A stretch of DNA of 61,166 nt from Planotetraspora thailandica (lineage in GTDB: Bacteria > Actinomycetota > Actinomycetes > Streptosporangiales > Streptosporangiaceae), in contig NZ_BOOR01000014.1 of the NCBI RefSeq assembly GCF_016863335.1, positions 1 through 61,166 on the forward strand, in the 5' to 3' direction. Positions 16,768 to 25,151 of this stretch are shown here, piece by piece. Under the pieces are notes generated by a model that worked only from the letters and a program-made list of their open reading frames with translations, was not told the DNA's origin and ran no database searches. Every line of letters starts with the position of its first letter. Position 1 is the first letter of the stretch. Made by a program: the position numbers and the translations under genes.

Positions 16768-17574
16768 TCACCCGCCCTCGGACCGGCGGATCTGCTCCGC
16801 CACGTCGGAGGGGGACAGGTTCGCGTTGAGGAAGGCCTGCGTCGTGGGCAGGCTCAGGTGCAGGTCGGCCGAGCTGCCGACCGACACCTCCCCGTGCGTC
16901 AGCTCGCAGTCGAGGAGATGGCCGCCGCGCGTGTGCTCGTCGTCGATGAAGTGCAGGTGGTAGCCGGCCACCGAGATGCTCTGCTCGTAGTCGGGTGTGC
17001 GGTAGCCGGCGAGGGTGCCGGTGACGCCGGTGAACTCGGTCACCGGCTCGCCCGCGGTCGCCTCGGTCAGCGGCGGATACGGCGGCGTCTGCGCCATCAC
17101 GGTACGTGTGCGCACCCGGGAGAAGACGCCCGATATGCGGACGGCATGGATGAGGTTCGCGCTGGTGACGGCCTTGTCGATCATCCTGACCAGGTCGTCC
17201 CTGGTGGCCGGGGCGCCGATCCGCAGGGTGATGTCCGGGACGAACCGCGTGACCACGGCGAAGGGCGTGCGGTCGCCCGGCGCGGCGACACCGGCGGTGC
17301 CGTCGGCGCGCAGGTGATAGCAGACGCCGTCAAGGATGATCATCTCGCCGTCGAGGTGGTTGAACGTGCCCAGCCCGAAATCCCCGTGGGTGAGCAGGTC
17401 GGCGATCGTGACGTCGCCGTCGTAGACGCCCTCGAGCAGCGCGCTCATCGTCGAGGTCTGGTAGACGGTCCGCGCGAGCTCGGCGTCCTGGTGCACGCCG
17501 TGCTCCCCGCGGTGGTGGGAGAGCACGGTCCTGGCCCAGCGGAGGAAGCGCTCCCGAGCCGGGTCGTCGCTCAC
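16768..17574 (-). CDS. budA: Acetolactate decarboxylase
   Basis: The 268-residue protein decarboxylates alpha-acetolactate to acetoin. Family marks are VYQTSTMSALLEGVYDGDVT and TIADLLTHGDFGLGTFNHLDGE near residues 40-75. The zinc-site segment GYHLHFIDDEHTRGGHLLD (near residues 190-210) contains the three His ligands. It converges with the PucR gene, six bases apart. No acetolactate synthase is adjacent; the ThDP enzyme at 3.6-5.4 kb is too far away to assign as its partner. Confidence 0.92.
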   Translation of the reverse strand: MSDDPARERFLRWARTVLSHHRGEHGVHQDAELARTVYQTSTMSALLEGVYDGDVTIADLLTHGDFGLGTFNHLDGEMIILDGVCYHLRADGTAGVAAPGDRTPFAVVTRFVPDITLRIGAPATRDDLVRMIDKAVTSANLIHAVRISGVFSRVRTRTVMAQTPPYPPLTEATAGEPVTEFTGVTGTLAGYRTPDYEQSISVAGYHLHFIDDEHTRGGHLLDCELTHGEVSVGSSADLHLSLPTTQAFLNANLSPSDVAEQIRRSEGG

Positions 17575-17678
17575 GGCCCCTCCTCACTCGAACGGGTCGC
17601 CGGGCAGCTGGGCGAACAGGTCGGTGTTTCGGGAACTCCTTTTCGAAGAACAGCCCGTGTGCGGGGGCGCCTGGTGGT

Positions 17679-18728
17679 TCAGGCGCAGGTCTTCTCGTAG
17701 ACCCGGAGGAGCTCCATGCTGATGCGCTCGACCGAATAGCGGGAGCGTGCCCGGTCGGCCGCGGCGTAGCCGATGGCCGTGCGCAGCGTCGGGTCGCTCA
17801 GCAGCTGGCGGATCCGCCCGGCGAGCTCGGCCGGCTGGTCGGGGCGGATCAGGAAGCCGGTGACGCCGTCGACCACGGAGTCGAGGTGGGCGCCGGCCGC
17901 CGAGGCGATCACGGGGATCCCGCACGCCATGGCCTCCAGGGCCGCGGTGCCCGTCGGCACGCTGGACGGCAGCGACAGGATCAGGTCGGCGCTGCGCATG
18001 AGCTTCGGCATGGCCGTGTGGGGCACCATGCCGAGCAGTTCGACCCGCTCGGCCACCCCGCGCTCGCGGGCGTGGACGCGCAGCCGTTCGACGCTCAGGT
18101 CGTCGCCGCCCGCGATCACGAGCTCGGCCTCGGACACGGCGATGAGCGCGTCGACGGCGTTGGCCGCGCCGGCGTGGCCGACGTGGAGCAGGCGGGGCAG
18201 GTCGCCGCGCGGGAAGGCCGGGCCCTGGCGGCGGAACCGCTGCGTGTCCACTCCATGGGGGACGACCGAGATGTTGCGGCGGGGCACGCCCATCCGGATC
18301 AGTTCCGACTCCTCGTCGGCGCACGCGGCGATGACGGCGCGGGCGCGGCGGCCGATCGCGCACTCCAGCCGGCGGACCGTCGCGGGCGTGCCGCCCTCGG
18401 GATGGGCGTGGAAGGTCTGCGTCACCGGGACGCCGAGACCCTCCGATCCGGCGATCGCGGCGAGGCCGCTCGACCAGGAGTGGGCGTGGATGATGTCGGG
18501 GCGGGTCTTGCTCCACCGCCGCCGCAGGCCGTCGCTGAAGTCGGAGATGTAGGGGAGCAGGTCGCTTTCGGACAGCTCCACGTCGGGCCCGGCGGGCACG
18601 TGCTCGACACCGGCACCCTTGGCCTTGGAACGCGTGTAGACGGTGACCCGGTGTCCTCGCGCCAGCTCGCGCGCGATGGCGGGCGTGTCGGGAGTGAGCT
18701 CGTGGGCAGAGACGATCGCGATATCCAT
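17679..18728 (-). CDS. Glycosyltransferase family 4 protein
   Basis: The 349-residue protein is a GT-B-fold transferase. The N-terminus MDIAIVSAHELTPDTPAIA and the HSWSSGLAAIAG segment form the acceptor domain. The donor domain begins near LLHVGHAGAANAVDALIAV, and the retaining GT4 E-x7-E element is present as GTAALEAMACGIPVIASAAG. ATG at 18728 is followed immediately by the first beta strand. Sugar donor and acceptor are unknown; no polysaccharide cluster is nearby. Confidence 0.88.
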   Translation of the reverse strand: MDIAIVSAHELTPDTPAIARELARGHRVTVYTRSKAKGAGVEHVPAGPDVELSESDLLPYISDFSDGLRRRWSKTRPDIIHAHSWSSGLAAIAGSEGLGVPVTQTFHAHPEGGTPATVRRLECAIGRRARAVIAACADEESELIRMGVPRRNISVVPHGVDTQRFRRQGPAFPRGDLPRLLHVGHAGAANAVDALIAVSEAELVIAGGDDLSVERLRVHARERGVAERVELLGMVPHTAMPKLMRSADLILSLPSSVPTGTAALEAMACGIPVIASAAGAHLDSVVDGVTGFLIRPDQPAELAGRIRQLLSDPTLRTAIGYAAADRARSRYSVERISMELLRVYEKTCA

Positions 18729-18841
18729 GGCACACCTCAAGGCAGAAAGGCGCTTGAAAATGTGTGCCTGCGTCTTAGGCACGATCTATTAAGCAGGTTT
18801 ACCGTACCCCGACTCGCGCTAAACGCCTAATCCGGGAAAAA

Positions 18842-19765
18842 TCACTGGCCCTCCTGCAGGCGCGGGCCCGCGACCTGCAGCCTGACCAGGCATTTCGCCC
18901 CCGCGGAGCGCATGTCGACGTGGTCGCAGAGCTGCCTGGCCACCCAGAGCCCGTCCCCGGGACGTTCGTCCGGGCCGGGCGGCAGGAAGCCGGCGAGAGG
19001 ATCCATTGCGTACGGCGCGCCGGCCCGGCGCAGGTCGCAGACGAGGGCTCCGAAGCTCTCCCAGACGCTCGCCGTCAGCGGCGCGCCGAGATAACGGGCC
19101 GCCTCGTGCGCGGCGACGGCCAGCAAGGCGGCCCGCTCCTCGGAGAGGCCGCGTTGCCGGGCCTGCCCGCCCACGAACCGCCGCACGTCGCTGAGATCGG
19201 TGATGTCGCTGCCGGCCGCGCCGTACGGGACGGCGGGAAGGGGTTCGGCGTCGCACTCCCCGAGGAAGGCGAGGGGTTCGGCGTAGCCGGGGCAGGGGCG
19301 GCCGATCCTGCCGTCGGAGCCGACCAAGGGGTGGGTGCGCAGCGCGTTCCCGGCGACGCCCGCCCCGGCCGTGCGCGTGTCGTAGGGGCAGATCATCCAG
19401 ATCCCGGTGCCGGCGAGCAGCAAATTGAGGGCCGACTCCATGCGCGTCCACGCCAGCACGTCACGGGTCGAGCGGCCCTGCCAGACCGGTTCGGCGAGCA
19501 CGCGCACCCGCCCCCGGCCGCTGTTGCGCCGCCAGTACCGCACGAAGGCCGTGACGCGCTGGGCGGGCCTGCGCCCGAAATAGGCCGTCTCGGCGTGGTC
19601 GACCCGGCCGGCGTCGTCGCCGAGCGTCTCGCCGAGCAGCTCGAGGTTGCGCGAGGTGGTGGTCACCAGGACGGGCTCGCCGCCGGCCAGGCCGTCCAGC
19701 ACGAACGGCACGGCCATGCCGAGGAACTCCTCGTCGGAGCCGTACAGGCACGCCTGATGGATCAT
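18842..19765 (-). CDS. MEDS-domain sensor fused to anti-sigma-type ATPase domain
   Basis: The 307-residue protein has an N-terminal MEDS (DcmR-like sensory) domain, residues 1-170, with PFVLDGLAGGEPVLVTTTSRN and AEPVWQGRS. A C-terminal RsbW/SpoIIAB-like histidine-kinase ATPase domain (about 190-300) has AVAAHEAARYLGAPL and DGLWVARQLCDHVDMR. The usual N-box Asn is replaced in HEAARY, as is common in actinobacterial variants. It overlaps the upstream MEDS-STAS gene by four bases (ATGA). It is likely a switch kinase or anti-anti-sigma partner in the local signalling block. Confidence 0.85.
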   Translation of the reverse strand: MIHQACLYGSDEEFLGMAVPFVLDGLAGGEPVLVTTTSRNLELLGETLGDDAGRVDHAETAYFGRRPAQRVTAFVRYWRRNSGRGRVRVLAEPVWQGRSTRDVLAWTRMESALNLLLAGTGIWMICPYDTRTAGAGVAGNALRTHPLVGSDGRIGRPCPGYAEPLAFLGECDAEPLPAVPYGAAGSDITDLSDVRRFVGGQARQRGLSEERAALLAVAAHEAARYLGAPLTASVWESFGALVCDLRRAGAPYAMDPLAGFLPPGPDERPGDGLWVARQLCDHVDMRSAGAKCLVRLQVAGPRLQEGQ

Positions 19766-20607
19766 CGGTTCCCCCCGGGGGCGTCTCCTTCGTACACGCG
19801 CAGCCCCGGGACCGCGTCCCAGCCGATCAGCCTGATCAGCTGCGCGACGTGCTCCGGCACGCGGCTGAGCACGAGCGACCTGCCGGCCTCCAGGGCCGAC
19901 GCCGTGTCGACCAGTGCCCGCAGGCCGGACAGGTCGATGAAGGTGATTCTCGACATGTCCACGTGCACGTCGCCCCGCTCGCGCCGGACCGCCGACGCCA
20001 GCGCGCGGGTCAGCTCGCCGAGCCCGTGGCCGTCGATCTCCCCCTCCAGTTCGATGCCGGGCGGCTGAGCAACGCGCCGGATGCGCAGGAGCGCGCCGTC
20101 GAACTCCAGGGTCACGTCGGCCGCCCGGTGCATGCGCAGCAGCTCCGACAGCGCCGCCGGCGGGAACAGCCGCCGGTCGTACTGGCAGACGCCCATCGCC
20201 ACGCCGGAGTCGAACAACGCCTGGATCTTGGTCTCGAAGTCCGTCAGGCTCTGCGTGCCCTCGCGTACGGCCCAGCTCATCTCGCCGGTGAAGCGCAGCG
20301 CCCGGTAGCCTTCGCCGACCGCCTGGCGGGCCGCCTCGGCGACGTGGGTGACGATCTCATCCGGGTCGGACGTGCCGAGCCTGACGACGTCCAGCCGCCC
20401 CGCGTGCGCCTCCGTGTCGACGCCCCACCCGCGCAGGAGCCCGGTCACCACGGCGGGATGGGTGACGTCGGTGAGGTAGAGCACCTTGTCGCGGCCGGTC
20501 AGCCCGTCCAAGACGAACGGCGCCAGCACGGGCTCGAGCTCCGCCTCGTCCGAGTACGCGACCGAGCGGTGGTCGCCTGGTTCCATGCTCACAGTGGACC
20601 ACTCCAC
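19762..20607 (-). CDS. MEDS-domain protein fused to STAS domain
   Basis: The 281-residue protein (274 from the Met at 20586) carries an N-terminal MEDS domain (LAPFVLDGLTGRDKVLYLTD) and a C-terminal STAS domain from about residue 185. The STAS phosphorylation loop reads SRITFIDLSGLRALVD. MEDS domains here and in the next gene share the PFVLDGL motif, so the pair arose by domain duplication. The STAS half is an expected substrate of the ATPase half encoded next door. It is 22 bp from the phosphatase gene and in its operon. Confidence 0.85.
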   Translation of the reverse strand: MEWSTVSMEPGDHRSVAYSDEAELEPVLAPFVLDGLTGRDKVLYLTDVTHPAVVTGLLRGWGVDTEAHAGRLDVVRLGTSDPDEIVTHVAEAARQAVGEGYRALRFTGEMSWAVREGTQSLTDFETKIQALFDSGVAMGVCQYDRRLFPPAALSELLRMHRAADVTLEFDGALLRIRRVAQPPGIELEGEIDGHGLGELTRALASAVRRERGDVHVDMSRITFIDLSGLRALVDTASALEAGRSLVLSRVPEHVAQLIRLIGWDAVPGLRVYEGDAPGGNR

Positions 20608-20629
20608 AGGCTCGGCCGCGCCGCAGGGG

Positions 20630-22435
20630 TCACCGGGCTTTCCGCAACACGAGCACGGTGATCTCGTCGGAGGGGTGGCCGCCGCGGAAGGAGACGAGGT
20701 CGTCCTCGATGGCCTTGACCACGGTGGCGGGAGGCTGGCCGACGCAGCGCGCGAGGACCTCGGTGAGGCGCCCCTCGCCGTAGGTCTCGCCGGCGTCGCT
20801 GAGGGAGCCGACCAGGCCGTCCGAATAGAGCACGAGGGTCTCTCCCGCGGCCAACGTCAGCGTCTCCGTCGCGGGTTCCGCACCCTCTTCGAAGCCGAGC
20901 GGAACCCCGCCGCCGGCGGAGAAGCGCACCCCTCCGCCGGTCTGCAGCAGGACCGCGGGATGGTGACCCGCCGAGGCAAGCCGCACCTTCCTGCCGCGGG
21001 CGAACCCCGCCGCCGCCATCACGAACAGCCCGGTGTTCTGCGCGACGAGCGCGTCGCTGACCTTGCGCAGCGCCTCGCCGGGGTCGTCCTCCCAGACGCT
21101 GAGCACACGCATGCCGTTGCGGACCAGTGCGGTGACGGCGGCCGCCTCCTCGCCCTTGCCCGCGGCGCTGCCGATGACGAAACCCCAGCCGTTCTTGACC
21201 GGGAACACGTCGTAGAACTCTCCGCCGATGGCACGCAGCCCCGACCCGGGGTGGTAGATCGCGGCGGTCTCGAACCCGGGCACCTCGGGCAGAGTGCGGG
21301 GGAGCACCCCCGTCTGCAGCGTGTCGGCCGCCTGCGCCCTGCGCTGGAAGCTGCGCTGGGCACGCAGGGCAAGACCGAGGTTGACGCCGATGTCCTCCAC
21401 CAACCCCAGGTCGGCCAGCCCGAACGGCGGCCGGTGGCCGAGCCGTACGAGCGTGAGGACGCCCACGACCTCGTCGTCGGTGCGGATCGGCACGCTCAGC
21501 AGCGAACCCGCTCCCATGTCCCGCAGCACGCCCTCGCCCAGCAGCGTCTCGTCGGCCACCATCTCGTCCACGAGGCCGCTCTTGGTGGTGAGGATCCGGG
21601 AGACGATCGGCGCCGCGGCCGGGTCCATCTCCTCGACGGACCGCTGGAGGCGGCCGACCGGCTGGTCGGCGGGGCCGACGACGGCCGCCCGATGGGGGAC
21701 GCCCTCCCTGATCACGTCGGCGATCACCCAGTCGGCCGTCTGGGCCGCGAGCAGCCGGGAGGCCCTGATGATCGCCACAGGCTCGCGCAGGCTCTCCTCT
21801 TCGAGCAGCAGCCGGGTGAGCCGCGACAGCAGTTCGTGCCTGCGCGCGGCGGCCATGATGACCGTCTCGTCCGGGTCGCCTGCCGCCTCCGGGACCTCCG
21901 GGAGCTGCACCTCGGTCGGCAGGATGACCGCGGCGACCATCTCCTGCGGCTCGCCCGGCATGCGCAGCACGCTGAGGACCAGCCGTACGGTGTGCGTCCT
22001 GCCCTGGTGGGCCAGGCGGGTGGCGAAAGCAGCGCTCTCCTCGTCGCGCAGGACCGAGGCCAGGTGCGAGCGGAATTTGGCGCGCCCGGCGACGTCGATC
22101 AGCAGCGGGAAGGCGCGCCCGGTCAGATAGCCTGCGGGGCTGCCGAGCAGGCGGGTGGTCTCGTTGTTGATCCGGCGGACCGTGCCTCCGGTGTCCATGA
22201 CGATCACCGGGACGGGCAGCGAGCGGAAGATCTGGCGGAACAGCTTCTGTTCGCGCTGGTTGCCGCCGTCCCTGCGCCTGCGACTCCTGGCCAGCTCGCC
22301 GAGCGCCGCTCGGAGCAGCTCTTCGGCGCCCTCCAGCTCGCGTAGCGCGGCGCCGGGCCCGGGTTCGTCCCGGAGGACGGCGATGCGATCGGCGAGGCCG
22401 CTGAGCGAGCGCTCCAGCTCGGCGATATCGGCCAA
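20630..22435 (-). CDS. PAS-GAF-PP2C (SpoIIE-like) phosphatase with altered metal-site motifs
   Basis: The 601-residue protein has an N-terminal coiled segment (1-60), a PAS domain (about 65-150), a GAF domain (about 215-375) and a C-terminal PP2C/SpoIIE domain (385-600). The metal-binding motifs differ from the family: the usual GGD-x-YD is GGEFYD and the usual GD-x-x-GKG is GSAAGKG. The terminal HPSDEITVLVL and YSDGL elements are kept. Active members dephosphorylate STAS anti-anti-sigma proteins; this one may have weak or no activity. It begins the operon with the two MEDS genes. Confidence 0.87.
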   Translation of the reverse strand: MADIAELERSLSGLADRIAVLRDEPGPGAALRELEGAEELLRAALGELARSRRRRDGGNQREQKLFRQIFRSLPVPVIVMDTGGTVRRINNETTRLLGSPAGYLTGRAFPLLIDVAGRAKFRSHLASVLRDEESAAFATRLAHQGRTHTVRLVLSVLRMPGEPQEMVAAVILPTEVQLPEVPEAAGDPDETVIMAAARRHELLSRLTRLLLEEESLREPVAIIRASRLLAAQTADWVIADVIREGVPHRAAVVGPADQPVGRLQRSVEEMDPAAAPIVSRILTTKSGLVDEMVADETLLGEGVLRDMGAGSLLSVPIRTDDEVVGVLTLVRLGHRPPFGLADLGLVEDIGVNLGLALRAQRSFQRRAQAADTLQTGVLPRTLPEVPGFETAAIYHPGSGLRAIGGEFYDVFPVKNGWGFVIGSAAGKGEEAAAVTALVRNGMRVLSVWEDDPGEALRKVSDALVAQNTGLFVMAAAGFARGRKVRLASAGHHPAVLLQTGGGVRFSAGGGVPLGFEEGAEPATETLTLAAGETLVLYSDGLVGSLSDAGETYGEGRLTEVLARCVGQPPATVVKAIEDDLVSFRGGHPSDEITVLVLRKAR

Positions 22436-22533
22436 TGCTGCCCCCTCTCTTGAAATTAGACGCTACGCCAGAGACCCGATCTAATCGATGCGGCCTGGAT
22501 TAACACAGAATCATTGGGAATGGTCTTTCTACC

Positions 22534-23247
22534 ATGGAGACGACGTCCATCCTCGCGCGCGATCTCGCCACTTTGGGGCGCGTCACCGAGGGAGCTTCCT
22601 GTGAGAGCGTCCTGCGCGGCATCACCGAGGCGGTCGCCCGCGGCGTGCCCGGATGCGCGGGCTGTACGGCCGAGTTGTGGATGGAGGGGCGGGCGCTGCT
22701 CGCCGCCTCCCACAGCGAACTGATCACGCTGATCGACCGCGAGCGCGACCTGCGCGACGGGCCCTCAAGACTGGCTCTGTCGTCCGGGAGGGCCGTCTCC
22801 GTGCCCGACGTCATGAGCGAGCCCCGCTGGCCCCACTACGCGGCGACAGCCGTACGGCAGGGCGTGCGCTCGGTCCTGGTCCTGCCGATCGAGGTCGACG
22901 GCGCCGTGGTGATCATCGGCTTGTACGGCGTGCGGCCCGGCGTGCACACCGACGAGGGGGCGCTGACGGACCTGCTCAGGGAGCAGGTGACGGTGGCGCT
23001 GGCCAACATCTGGGAGTTCGACGACGTGCTCACCCAGGGCGCCCAGATGCAGGAGGCCATGGCGGGACGGTCGATCATCGACCAGGCGAAGGGCATCATC
23101 ATGTCGGCCAGCGGATGCTCGGCCGAGGCGGCGTTCGACGAACTGCGGCGGGTCTCCCAGCACCACCAGGTGAAGGTGGCCGACCTGGCGCGCCTGCTCG
23201 TCACCGAGCACCAGCAGAAGCACGGGGGCGCCGCGCCGGCGCCGTGA
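22534..23247 (+). CDS. GAF-ANTAR RNA-binding antiterminator
   Basis: The 237-residue protein has a GAF domain (about 20-165) and a C-terminal ANTAR domain (about 175-230) with RSIIDQAKGIIMSASGCSAE and AFDELRRVSQHHQVKVADLA. ANTAR proteins bind paired hairpins in nascent RNA and prevent termination. It is divergent from the PP2C gene with a 98-bp AT-richer gap. Its RNA targets are not evident in the window. Confidence 0.9.
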   Translation: METTSILARDLATLGRVTEGASCESVLRGITEAVARGVPGCAGCTAELWMEGRALLAASHSELITLIDRERDLRDGPSRLALSSGRAVSVPDVMSEPRWPHYAATAVRQGVRSVLVLPIEVDGAVVIIGLYGVRPGVHTDEGALTDLLREQVTVALANIWEFDDVLTQGAQMQEAMAGRSIIDQAKGIIMSASGCSAEAAFDELRRVSQHHQVKVADLARLLVTEHQQKHGGAAPAP

Positions 23248-23272
23248 CGGCCGCAGCCCGGGCCGGCCGGCG

Positions 23273-23629
23273 TCAGGCGGCGAAGGCCGCGAGCGCCTCG
23301 TCGAGGGTGTCGAACAGCGGCAGCCGCTGCGACAGGCCCGTCACCCACATGACCTTGGAGGTCGGGTACTGCACGGACACGAGGGCGAAATGGCCGCCTG
23401 CCCCCGTCGAGCGCTGCCAGTGGTGCACGATCAGGCCGAGGGCGCGCGAGTCCATGAACGTGACCCCGCCCAGGTCGAGGATCATGTCAGGCCCGTGATC
23501 CTCCGCGGCGGCGTCCAGGAAATCGGAGAACTGCTCGCGCGTAGTGGCGTCGAGAATGCCATCGACGTGCACCACCACAATGGCTCCCGCCATGGTGGTT
23601 CGCAGGGACAACAAACCGTTGTTAGACAC
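23273..23629 (-). CDS. STAS-domain anti-sigma factor antagonist
   Basis: The 118-residue single-domain protein is an SpoIIAA/RsbV-like antagonist. The phosphorylatable serine lies in GGVTFMDSRALGLIV near residue 58. I chose GTG at 23629 because AGAGGAGG lies seven bases upstream and the protein then begins SNNGLLSL after Met. It is convergent with the GAF-ANTAR gene and divergent from the sigma factor gene. It would release the sigma factor from an RsbW-like anti-sigma protein when unphosphorylated. Confidence 0.9.
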   Translation of the reverse strand: MSNNGLLSLRTTMAGAIVVVHVDGILDATTREQFSDFLDAAAEDHGPDMILDLGGVTFMDSRALGLIVHHWQRSTGAGGHFALVSVQYPTSKVMWVTGLSQRLPLFDTLDEALAAFAA

Positions 23630-23817
23630 CTCGCGCCTCCTCTGCGGCAACATTACTGGTGCCGAGGGGGTGGTGAAACTCCCGAATTCTGGGCAATATA
23701 GTGCTTCAGAGGTCCAGCAGAGGGCCTCGTCTCGATACTTTAGCGAGGCGCGCCTTCTGCACGGGTGATCTCCCGGGCCGATGCCGCCCTCGCGGGACAT
23801 ACGAGGGGACCGCGCAG

Positions 23818-24597
23818 ATGGCTGCCGATATCCGAGTAGCGACCATCAGCGATCAGACTGCTGAGGAACTCCTGGCCGAGCTGGCCTACGACGGACTGTC
23901 CGAAGACCGCCGTGCCCGCCTGCGGGAAGCCGTCGTCGAGATGCACCTGCCGATGGCACGCGAGATCGCCAGGAGATACGCCAACCGGGGCGAGCCGATG
24001 GAGGACCTTCTCCAGGCCGCCTACGTCGGGCTCATGAAAGCGATCAAGGGATTCGACCCCGACCTCGGGCACAGCTTCCGGGGCTACGCCATGGTCACCA
24101 TGACGGGCGAGGTCAAGCGGCACTTCCGTGACCGCACCTGGGCCATCCGGGTTCCCCGCCTCTACCAGGAGCGGCGCTCCGAGCTGAACCGGCACGTCGC
24201 CGACATGACCCAGGAGCTCGGGCGCTTCCCGACCGTCGCCGAGCTCGCACAGAAGATGGGCCTCTCGGAAGAGGACATGCTGCTGACCATGGACGCCTCC
24301 GCGGCCTACAGCACGCTCTCCCTCGACGCCCCCATGGGAGCCGACGACGACGCGGCCGCGCTCGGCGACGTGCTCCCCGAGCAGAACGACACGCTGGACA
24401 CCTTCGTGGACAGCGAGGCCGTCAAGCCCTTGATCGACCATCTCCCCGAGCGGGAGAAGAACATCCTCCTCCTGCGTTTCTACGGCAACCTGACCCAGGC
24501 CGAGATCGCCGCGGAGTTCGACATCTCCCAGATGCACGTTTCGAGAATCCTCAGAAAGACCCTTGACCAGCTCCGTTCCGGGCTCGTCGCGGGATGA
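23818..24597 (+). CDS. SigF/SigB-type alternative sigma factor (sigma-70 family, group 3)
   Basis: The 259-residue protein has region 2 (about 45-115, RRYANRGEPMEDLLQAAYVG and GYAMVTMTGEVKRHFRD), region 3 (about 125-195) and region 4 (about 210-255, LPEREKNILLLRFYGNLTQ then MHVSRILRKTLDQLR). The start at 23818 follows GAGGGGA at a good distance. It is flanked by a STAS antagonist and an RsbW-like ATPase, the usual control pair, and by a hairpin terminator. It probably drives a stress or developmental regulon. Confidence 0.93.
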   Translation: MAADIRVATISDQTAEELLAELAYDGLSEDRRARLREAVVEMHLPMAREIARRYANRGEPMEDLLQAAYVGLMKAIKGFDPDLGHSFRGYAMVTMTGEVKRHFRDRTWAIRVPRLYQERRSELNRHVADMTQELGRFPTVAELAQKMGLSEEDMLLTMDASAAYSTLSLDAPMGADDDAAALGDVLPEQNDTLDTFVDSEAVKPLIDHLPEREKNILLLRFYGNLTQAEIAAEFDISQMHVSRILRKTLDQLRSGLVAG

Positions 24598-24613
24598 GGG
24601 CGGTCGGTGATGT

Positions 24614-24647
24614 CCGGGATATCGCCGCCGACATGGCGATATCCCGG
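24614..24647 (+). terminator. Perfect 13-bp hairpin after the sigma gene
   Basis: Arms 24614-24626 and 24635-24647 are exact reverse complements with an 8-nt loop, starting 17 bases after the sigma factor stop. No T-run follows, so it is either a GC-type terminator or a processing hairpin that separates sigma from anti-sigma expression. Confidence 0.55.
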
Positions 24648-24719
24648 GGTATCTTCGTCCGTAACCCATGGCTCACCAGGTCGTACGGCTGAGCTCGGTC
24701 CGGTGGGAGGCGTTGCCGG

Positions 24720-25133
24720 GTGAATGAAGACGGCGTCCGTCCGGCCGCGGAGGTGACGGCCAAGGAGATCACGTTCTCCTTGGCCGACCTGCCCGAGGTC
24801 CGGGAGTTCGCCGCTGTCCAGGCCCGCGAGCGCGGCATGAGCGAAGAGGCCGTCGGCGACTTCCTCGTGGCGCTCAACGAGGTCGCGACCAACGCGGTGA
24901 CCCACGGCTCGGCCAAGGCGCGGCTGCGGGTCCGGGCCGACGGCTCGGCCCTCGTGGTCGACGTGCACGACGACGGCCGCCACTGGCGCCCGGACGGCGA
25001 GCCCGGGCAGACCCCGCCCCCGGAGAACGCCACCAGCGGGATGGGCCTGTGGGTGGCTCGCCTGCTCAGCACCGACATAAAGGTTCGGACCGGGGCTGAC
25101 GGGACGATCGTCTCGATGCGTTTCCCGATTTAG
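24720..25133 (+). CDS. Anti-sigma regulatory factor, RsbW-like serine kinase
   Basis: The 137-residue protein is a HATPase_c_2 domain protein. It has the N-box FLVALNEVATNAVTHG (near residue 45), the G1 box VVDVHDDGRHW and the G2 region SGMGLWVARLLSTD. The start is GTG with GGGAGG about 11 bases upstream. It likely binds the sigma factor encoded just upstream and phosphorylates the STAS antagonist. Its place after the sigma gene is the reverse of the usual rsbV-rsbW-sigB order. Confidence 0.9.
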   Translation: MNEDGVRPAAEVTAKEITFSLADLPEVREFAAVQARERGMSEEAVGDFLVALNEVATNAVTHGSAKARLRVRADGSALVVDVHDDGRHWRPDGEPGQTPPPENATSGMGLWVARLLSTDIKVRTGADGTIVSMRFPI

Positions 25134-25151
25134 ACCGGGTACGGGACCTCC

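Noticed and set aside
3622-17574. An acetoin pathway made of the ThDP enzyme and acetolactate decarboxylase.
   Set aside because: The two genes are 11 kb apart in different contexts, and the ThDP enzyme has an atypical motif; I keep only the decarboxylase assignment.
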